This document shows, piece by piece, positions 57,361 to 64,000 of a stretch of 64,000 bases of DNA. Source of the stretch: Phoenix dactylifera. Lineage: Eukaryota; Streptophyta; Magnoliopsida; Arecales; Arecaceae. The stretch's first letter is position 1, and the number at the start of each line of letters is the position of its first letter. The translations under genes and the position numbers were made by a program. The notes under the pieces were generated by a model, which did no database searches, was not told the origin of the DNA, and was given only the letters and a program-made list of their open reading frames with translations. Location: positions 428,001 through 492,000 of the forward strand of contig NC_052404.1 of the NCBI RefSeq assembly GCF_009389715.1, read 5' to 3'.

Positions 57361-60167
57361 TGTAAAGACCAGAAATTGGGCCCGTTCTTGGGCCCAATGA
57401 ACTGAAGTCGGCAATGGATGCCGACTTCAGTCTATTCATCGTGGTCTTCCCACGATGAACCCGCCGGCCGAACGGCCAGCGGGATCTCCGCACACCACCC
57501 CCCCCCCTCTTCCCTCTTCCCTCTTCCCTCTTCCCTCTTCCCCTCTTCCCTCTCCCTCTCTATCTCTCTCTCTCCCTCTCTTTCTCTTCTCTGAGAGCCC
57601 CATTCCTCCTCTTTCCCCTTCCTTGAGAGCCGCCGCCGCCGCCGGAGCCGCCAACGCCGCCTGGGATTCATCCGTTGACGACCGGAGGTGAGGAAGATAT
57701 TTTTTTGTCATCACTTTTTATGGATTTAAGGGGAGAAATGAGGGATATCAACCGGTTTACCTTCCCCTGTTTTTGAAGATTTTTTTTTTTTATGAAATTG
57801 GCCGGCCGACGGTGGCCGGCCGGGGTCAAATCTGGCCGAAACGGGTTCGGCCGGAGGTGGGCGAACGGGGGCCGGGCTTCCCAGCCCCGGTCCCTCTCTT
57901 TCCTCCCTCTCTTCTTCTCCTTCTTCTCTTCTTCTTCCCGTCCGGCGCCGCCTGTGAAGGTGGGATGGCCGACGGCGGCTGGCCGAGCGCCGCCGCCGAG
58001 GGCCACGGTCGGCCGCCGAGGGCTGACCGGAACCACCAGCCACCCTCCTCCCTTCTCCTTCTTCTTCTTCTTCTTCTTCTTCTTCTTCTTCTTCTCTTCC
58101 TTCTTCTTCTTCTCTTTCTTTTTCTTCTTCTTTATTCGGCCTGGGTTTATCCTTGCTTTGAAATGCGTGCCTCACTTGTGAACCAGACTTTGAACCGGGT
58201 TTAAACTGTGAACCGGTTCCACCTACTCCATGAATTGGGTTTGAGTGAATGGGTTTTGGTTAGGGTCTGAATTTGAGTCAGGAGTTTGGGTTAGCCTGAT
58301 GTGAGTACAATCTGGTTCGTCAAAATTTGATCTGATCTGGTCTGATCAGATCTGGTTTGGGTTGGGCTAGGAAACTGTTTTTGGGCTGAGTTGGGCCTGA
58401 TTGGATCTGTGGGCTGGGTTGGTTTGGGCCCGAGATCTGATCTGGACCTGTAATCTGGTTTGGTTCAGTTGGGCCTAATCTGTGTTGGGCCACAATTGGT
58501 TTTGGGTTAAAGGATTCTGATTTTTGGGATTTAGTCTATTTATTCTTGGATCTTTGAACTTAGGAATTTAAGGGATTGGAATTAGTTTAAATTATGTTTC
58601 TAAATTAATTAAATAATTAATATTTATGTTTAATCAGGGGTTCGTGATATCTGTGGCAGGGATTTTTAAGCGAGCCCAGGTAGGTGACCTATTGCTTTAA
58701 AGTAGAATTTTAACATGTACATTGCATATGTTGATGTTATGATTTATTATTGGCATTATATGTTAGAATTTGAATTAAGTATTTAATTTCATAAATTGTT
58801 AATTTATTATTGGCATTATGTGTTAGAATTAGAATTTAATATTTAATTTCATAAACTGTTATGTGCTTTACTATTGGGAGTATGATCATGATTTTGATTT
58901 GGAAATTTACCATGTGGAAAGTTGAGTTATTGATTTTTAAAACCCGCGTGACTATAGTCTAGGCCCCGCCAATGGGATGATACGTTGGTAGGAGTGGCAA
59001 TCGGGTCGGGTCAGGCATAAACAGGTCGGGTCAAATACAGGTCGGATCAGAAAACTATAAATCTGAACCCGACCTGTTTATTAAACGGGTCAGGAATTAC
59101 AAACCTGAACCTGACCTGTTTATTAAACAGGTAATCCGACCCGACCTGTTTAACCTGTTTGCCCAACCTGACCCGTTTAACCTGTTTAGACCTGTTTAAT
59201 CTGTCCAACCCAACCTGTTTAACCTGCCCAACCCGACCTGTTTAGACCCGTTTAACCTGTTTAGACCTGTTTAACCTGTTTAGACCCGTTTAACCTGTTT
59301 AACCCGTTTAACCTGTTTAGACCTGTTTAACCTGCCCAACAGTTAAACGGGTTAAACGGTTTAAACGGGTCAGACATCTAAAACCCGTATCCGACCCAAT
59401 TAATAAACAGGTTAAACGAGTCGACCTGTTTACGACCCGAACCTGTTTAGGCCAAACCCAAACCTGTTTATGGCGGGTCGAACACGGGTCGGATTGGCAG
59501 GTCGGGTCATATTTTGCCACCCGTATACGTTGGCCCTGTCGACTTGTACTGAGGAACTAGTTCCGACACCGCGACCACCGGTGATAGAATAGTGGCGGCA
59601 CAGGGGTGCGTTTTGCTCTTCAGAGCGGCTCGGTGGAGCGTAAGTTTGGCACCAGGGGGTGCGGCATAGTGGTGCATTGGCTCAGTGGAGCGGCTCTTCG
59701 GAGAGTTGTATTGGCACTTCGGTGTAACCATGCCACTGGGTGATGTGGCCGTAGTCATGCGGTTGAGTTATTTTGAGTCTCGGATCGGGTTTACGGATTA
59801 TCGTGTGGATTTTTGGATTCATGAGTTTAGTTGCTTTTTATATGCATGACGACATGTTATATGATGACTTTACTGCATTATGTTGCCTACTAAGCTGTTA
59901 GCTCACTCATACTATTTACATTTTTATAGGTGATGATATATGAATATGGGGATTACGGGATGGAGTGATCATGATGTATTTAGCTAGTAGATATGGATTT
60001 TCTTTTGTCTTATGTATATATGTGGACATTTGATATGAAAACTGGAATTTATCTTTGTTTAGTTATTGATGTTGAATCTGATTTATCTGCCTTGCGTGCC
60101 TGCGGGGTCCGCCCTGCAGGTGCGCGGCGTCTGCTCGCGCCCCGGGCCCCGGGTTCGGGGCGTGACA
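57361..60167 (+). repeat. 5' LTR of Gypsy element
   Basis: TGTAAAGACC to GGGGCGTGACA, 2807 bp including a nested 537-bp hAT MITE and its duplicated octamer, so about 2.26 kb originally. Contains pyrimidine-rich tracts (57500-57600 and a CTT run at 58060-58095), GC-rich GCCGCC blocks, and a donor-like GGTGAGG near 57687. Open frames inside it are low-complexity artefacts. Confidence 0.88.
58989..59525. mobile_element. hAT-type MITE nested in the Gypsy LTR
   Basis: Starts TAGGAGTGGCAA and ends, read in reverse, TACGGGTGGCAA. It is flanked by perfect 8-bp duplications TACGTTGG (58981-58988 and 59526-59533), the hAT signature. The 537-bp interior is built of many variants of AACCTGTTTA and GGGTCGGGTC, without coding capacity. 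Confidence 0.9.
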
Positions 60168-60173
60168 GATTTA

Positions 60174-60192
60174 TTGGTATCAGAGCATAGGT
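60174..60192 (+). promoter_or_regulatory. Primer-binding site of Gypsy element
   Basis: TTGGTATCAGAGCATAGGTT lies about six bases beyond the LTR end; the TGGTATCAGAGC core is complementary to initiator tRNA-Met. Confidence 0.88.
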
Positions 60193-60254
60193 TAAAGATC
60201 ACTAGGGACATTAAAACAAAATCATAATAAATATAATAATAAATAATAATAATT

Positions 60255-60585
60255 AAAAAAAAAACTTAGGAATATAGGGACACATGTGAAGAAATGAGAG
60301 AGGGGTAGAAAATCTTATGGGTCGGTGAATCTAACACTAATGATGTGTATTCGGAAAAAAAAAAAAAAAAAACTTAGGAATATAAGGACACATGTAAAGA
60401 AATGAGAGTGGGGTAGAAAATCTTATGGGTGGATGGATCCAACACTAATGATGTATTATTTAAAAAAAAAAGAAGAAGAAGAAAAAAAAAAGAAAGGGAA
60501 TATAGGGACACATGTGAAGAAATGATAGTGGAATAGAAAATTTTACAGTGGATGGATCTAACCCTGATGTTGTGTTATTTGTGTA
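60255..60585 (+). repeat. Three tandem units of about 110 bp in the Gypsy leader
   Basis: Each unit: an A-run, then GGAATATAGGGACACATGT, AAGAAATGA-AGTG, TAGAAAAT, GGAT-AACACTAATGATGT. Units start near 60255, 60357 and 60470. They lie between the primer site and the gag ATG. Confidence 0.82.
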
Positions 60586-60594
60586 TGTATCAGC

Positions 60595-63500
60595 ATGCCG
60601 CCCCGCCGTGCACGTGTGGCACCTCGCCGCCTGATCGAGACTATCGGGAGTGATCCAGCCACTTCTCATCCGACTGAGAGAGTCCAGGAGGATGAGGCTG
60701 ATCAGACAGTACTGGATGGACCAGATCATGGCCAGGAGAGCAGGATGGGAGGTCCGACCCAGGTGATGGAGCTGATCAGAGAGGTTGTTGGGTTAGTCCG
60801 ACAGCAGAGGGGACCACAGCAGCTATTTCCCTCTGCTAGTTCTTCATATCAGGGGAGGAGTATAGCAAAGTTCAGGAAGTTAGCTCCTCCGGCCTTCAAG
60901 GGAACTACCGATCCCCAAGAGGCCGAATGGTGGATAGATGAGATGGAGAAGGCCTTCAGGGCCATGGGTTGTACTGAGGAGGAGAAGATCAGATTTGCCA
61001 CCTATATGCTTCAGGACCGGGCTCATCATTGGTGGGAGTCTGTAGAGAGGACCATGATGCAGGATGCAGGATCTGTGACCTGGCCGGGATTCCGCATGGC
61101 CTTCTACTCCAAGTATTTCCCTTCCAGTCGTATCAGGGAGCTGGAGAGGGAGTTTCTGAGCCTCTCTCAGGGGAGTATGACTGTGGAGGACTATGAGGCT
61201 GAGTTTGATCGGTTGTCCCGTTTTGCACCATCTCTTGTCCAAGACCCTAAATCTAGGATGAGTAGATTTGAGGAAGGACTGAGGCCTCGCCTGCGTCAGG
61301 GTTTAGCTGCTGTTCACTCGACTGATTATGATGACCTAGTTGACAGAGCTAAAAATATGGAGATCATCTGGAAGGAGACACAGGATGCTCAGAAAGGGAA
61401 ATCGAAGAGGACCAGGGACTTTGATTCTGACGGTGAGCGGCATCTGCGCCGACCTATGCAGTTCCGTCCAGGAGCAGGGCAGCGAGTTCCATATGGGAGG
61501 ACTGCACCGGATTGCAGGGGGATATCAGGAGTGTGCTTCAGGTGTGGCCAGACTGGACATAGAGCTGTTGAGTGTCGTCAAACACGACCTGGTATTGGAG
61601 CATGTTTCAGGTGTGGTCAGCAGGGCCACCGGATAGCTGAGTGCCCTCAGACTCAGACTTTTTCTGGAGTTTGTTTCGGGTGTGGTCAGCCGGGTCACAG
61701 GATTTCCAGTTGTCCTCGTACTAGATCCGCGCAGAGGCCACCGACTTCTGTAGCTCCTCAACGACAGACTTCCTTCACTCCAGTACAGGCTACCCAGTCA
61801 GCTGTCCCCAGGCAGCAAAGGGGAGGAGGATCTCGTACCCAGGGACGAGTTTATGCACTGACCCAGCAGGATGCTCAGGCATCCAACACTGTAGTGACAG
61901 GTACACTGTTGGTATCTTCCACTTATGCTTATGTGTTATTTGATTCTGGTGCTACGCATTCTTTTATCTCATCTTCATATGTGCATAAGTGCGATTTACA
62001 CTACTCTTCCTTAGAGAGGGAATTATGTATTAGTACTCCAGCTGGGGGTACGATGACAGTTAGTCAGATCTGCATTTCCTGTCCAGTACTAGTTGAGGGT
62101 AGAGATTTGAGAGCTAATTTGTTTGTTATGAATTTACGTGACTTTGATGTAATCCTGGGTATGGATTGGTTGGCTGCATACCACGCTACCATAGACTGTT
62201 TTCTGAAGAGGGTGACTTTCCGGATCCCGAGTACTGATCAGTTCAGTTTTATGGGTGATGACTGGGGTGTCTCTTCTCAAGTAGTGTCTGCTATGCAGGG
62301 CATAAGATCTCTTAGAAAGGAGTTTTCCATCTTTATGGCCGCAATTACAGATTCTGAGCAGTCTGAACAGAGAATTGAGGATATACCAGTAGTCAGTGAG
62401 TACCCTGATGTCTTTCCTGATGATCTGCCTGGCTTACCTCCTGATAGAGATGTCGAGTTTGCTATTGATATAATCCCTGGTACTGCACCTTTGTCTAAAG
62501 CTCCTTATAGAATGGCCCCTGCTGAACTAAAGGAGCTGAAGGACCGATTACAGGAGCTATTGGATCTAGGTTTCATTCGACCTAGTGTCTCTCCTTGGGG
62601 TGCTCCAGTATTATTTGTCAGAAAGAAAGATGGTAGCATGAGACTGTGTATTGATTACCGGGAAATTAATAAAGTGACTATTAAGAATAGGTACCCTCTA
62701 CCCCGGATTGATGATTTATTTGACCAGCTTCAGGGTGCTCAGGTATTTTCCAAGATTGATCTTCGATCTGGATATCATCAGCTGAGGATAAAAGAGTCTG
62801 ACATAGCCAAGACTGCCTTCCGTACCAGGTATGGACACTATGAGTTCCTTGTGATGCCTTTTGGTTTGACTAATGCACCAGCAGCGTTTATGGACCTGAT
62901 GAACAGAGTATTTAAGCCTTTTCTGGATAAATTTGTCATAATATTTATTGATGATATTCTGATATATTCAAGGAGTCAGGCAGAGCATGAGCATCACTTG
63001 AAGATTGTTTTGGAGACTCTGAGGCAGAATCAGTTGTATGGTAAATTAAAGAAATGTGAATTTTGGTTGGACAGGGTGATGTTTTTGGGGCATGTTATCT
63101 CTAAGGATGGAATTATGGTTGACCCAAAGAAGATTGAAGTTGTGGTTGACTGGAGCAGACCGAGTAATGTGTCTGAGATTCGCAGCTTCCTTGGACTAGC
63201 CGGTTATTACAGAAGGTTTGTGGAGGGCTTCTCTAGTATTGCTGGACCCCTGACTCGACTCACTCGCAAAGGAGTAAAGTTTGAATGGTCGGATCAGTGT
63301 GAGAAAAGTTTCAAGGAATTGAAACACCGTCTAGTATCAGCACCTATTCTGACCCTACCAGTTACCGGTACTGATTTTACCATTTACAGTGATGCTTCCA
63401 AGAAGGGTTTGGGTTGTGTGTTAATGCAAAATGGGAAGGTTATTGCTTATGCCTTTCGACAGCTTAATCCCTATGAAGAGAATTATCCCACTCATGATCT

Positions 63501-64000
63501 TGAGCTTGCTGTGGTTTTTGCCTTAAAGATCTGGAGACATTATCTGTATGGAGAGACATGCCAGGTATTCACTGATCATAAAAGTTTGAAATATCTTTTC
63601 ACTCAGAAGGAGCTGAACATGAGACAGAGAAGGTGGCTGGAATTACTGAAGGATTATGATTTATCTATACATTATCACCTTGGGAAGGCAAATGTGGTAG
63701 CAGATGCTCTAAGTAGAAAATCTTCAGGAAATATTGCAGCCTTGATTACTACTCAGAGAAATATCCTGGAGGATCTGAGGAGGGCAGAAATAGAGGTATA
63801 TCTGCAGGATGCTACCTTGAAGTTGGCAAACTTGCGAGTCCAGCCTACACTCATTGACAGAATTAAGGCAGCGCAAGTGGATGACTCTCGACTTCAGAAG
63901 ATCAAGAAAGATGTTGAGTCTGGATCTCAGCCTGATTTTCATATATATGAGGATGGTTCATTGAGGTTCATTGGCAGAGTTTGTGTTCCAGATGATCCTA
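60595..64000 (+). CDS. Gypsy Gag-Pol polyprotein, open and incomplete at window end
   Basis: From ATG 60595 ([12 protein letters not shown]) the frame is open for 1135 codons with no stop to the window edge. Retrotransposon gag domain at about residues 90-240 ([30 protein letters not shown]). Three successive CCHC knuckles: [14 protein letters not shown] (313), [14 protein letters not shown] (338) and [14 protein letters not shown] (359). Aspartic protease [12 protein letters not shown] (about 448-459). [17 protein letters not shown] (from about 675), [13 protein letters not shown] and catalytic FIDDILIYS (about 784-792). RNase [15 protein letters not shown] (about 931), [17 protein letters not shown]. 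Then the integrase N-terminal lead-in begins. Catalytic residues seen are intact, so this copy may be autonomous if the rest is too. Confidence 0.93.
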   Translation, partial: MPPRRARVAPRRLIETIGSDPATSHPTERVQEDEADQTVLDGPDHGQESRMGGPTQVMELIREVVGLVRQQRGPQQLFPSASSSYQGRSIAKFRKLAPPAFKGTTDPQEAEWWIDEMEKAFRAMGCTEEEKIRFATYMLQDRAHHWWESVERTMMQDAGSVTWPGFRMAFYSKYFPSSRIRELEREFLSLSQGSMTVEDYEAEFDRLSRFAPSLVQDPKSRMSRFEEGLRPRLRQGLAAVHSTDYDDLVDRAKNMEIIWKETQDAQKGKSKRTRDFDSDGERHLRRPMQFRPGAGQRVPYGRTAPDCRGISGVCFRCGQTGHRAVECRQTRPGIGACFRCGQQGHRIAECPQTQTFSGVCFGCGQPGHRISSCPRTRSAQRPPTSVAPQRQTSFTPVQATQSAVPRQQRGGGSRTQGRVYALTQQDAQASNTVVTGTLLVSSTYAYVLFDSGATHSFISSSYVHKCDLHYSSLERELCISTPAGGTMTVSQICISCPVLVEGRDLRANLFVMNLRDFDVILGMDWLAAYHATIDCFLKRVTFRIPSTDQFSFMGDDWGVSSQVVSAMQGIRSLRKEFSIFMAAITDSEQSEQRIEDIPVVSEYPDVFPDDLPGLPPDRDVEFAIDIIPGTAPLSKAPYRMAPAELKELKDRLQELLDLGFIRPSVSPWGAPVLFVRKKDGSMRLCIDYREINKVTIKNRYPLPRIDDLFDQLQGAQVFSKIDLRSGYHQLRIKESDIAKTAFRTRYGHYEFLVMPFGLTNAPAAFMDLMNRVFKPFLDKFVIIFIDDILIYSRSQAEHEHHLKIVLETLRQNQLYGKLKKCEFWLDRVMFLGHVISKDGIMVDPKKIEVVVDWSRPSNVSEIRSFLGLAGYYRRFVEGFSSIAGPLTRLTRKGVKFEWSDQCEKSFKELKHRLVSAPILTLPVTGTDFTIYSDASKKGLGCVLMQNGKVIAYAFRQLNPYEENYPTHDLELAVVFALKIWRHYLYGETCQVFTDHKSLKYLFTQKELNMRQRRWLELLKDYDLSIHYHLGKANVVADALSRKSSGNIAALITTQRNILEDLRRAEIEVYLQDATLKLANLRVQPTLIDRIKAAQVDDSRLQKIKKDVESGSQPDFHIYEDGSLRFIGRVCVPDDP

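Larger units (their letters stand above)
57361..64000 (+). mobile_element. Ty3/Gypsy (Tekay/Del-like chromovirus) element, 5' part
   Basis: Long 5' LTR, tRNA-Met primer site, leader and an open gag-pol frame running off the window in the integrase region. RT precedes integrase, as in Gypsy. The GGGGCGTGACA LTR end, long LTR and Gag pattern suggest Tekay/Del; the diagnostic chromodomain and 3' LTR lie outside the window. Confidence 0.9.

Noticed and set aside
57726..58204. Long open frames in the Gypsy LTR (Glu/Arg-rich and Phe/Leu-rich)
   Set aside because: They are products of CTT and GCC repeats read in several frames on both strands; no conserved domain.

Overview
This is a gene-poor, transposon-dense stretch of a flowering-plant nuclear chromosome. 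It holds a single-exon CC-NBS-LRR gene with monocot-style motifs and several kinds of plant retrotransposon: a Sirevirus-type Copia, a Tork-type Copia, a Tekay/Del-like Gypsy and a DUF4283-type LINE. The style of the elements suggests a monocot, most likely a palm. That taxonomic guess is inference; no marker gene in the window proves it.

Layout. 1-8.5 kb is AT-rich non-coding DNA with a solo-LTR-like repeat (about 347-2496) and a 1.1-kb tandem duplication (about 6.2-8.4 kb). 8.6-10.2 kb is a minus-strand BSD-domain gene with a clear TATA box and telo-box leader, whose acidic C-terminus is cut by an in-frame TAG. 10.8-26.2 kb is a decayed LINE split by a 10.3-kb Sirevirus-type Copia element (15452-25791, perfect GTTCT target duplication). 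That Copia carries an extra ORF after pol, several purine tracts and a dense array of the palindrome GAGTCGACTC in its 3' LTR. 27.1-28.3 kb is a decayed hAT-like element. 29.9-38.3 kb is an old plus-strand Copia relic, cut in its RNase H region by a young minus-strand Tork-like Copia (32474-38224, ATTTT target duplication). 39.3-43.1 kb is an intact 1258-residue NLR. 43-53 kb is mostly anonymous, with an inverted-repeat element, duplicated 0.3-kb blocks, an exon-like fragment and a remnant matching the NLR 5' flank. 53.1-55.8 kb is a second copy of the first LTR-like repeat, carrying a complete TRIM. From 57361 a Gypsy element with a still-open polyprotein runs off the end; its 5' LTR contains a 537-bp hAT MITE with a perfect 8-bp target duplication.

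Only two ordinary host genes are evident: the NLR (intact intracellular immune receptor) and the BSD gene (possibly truncated). Everything else reads as a layered record of insertions, so relative ages can be deduced: LINE before Sirevirus, old Copia before Tork, LTR-like repeat before TRIM, exon fragment before Gypsy before hAT MITE. All identity estimates are by eye; no searches were run.
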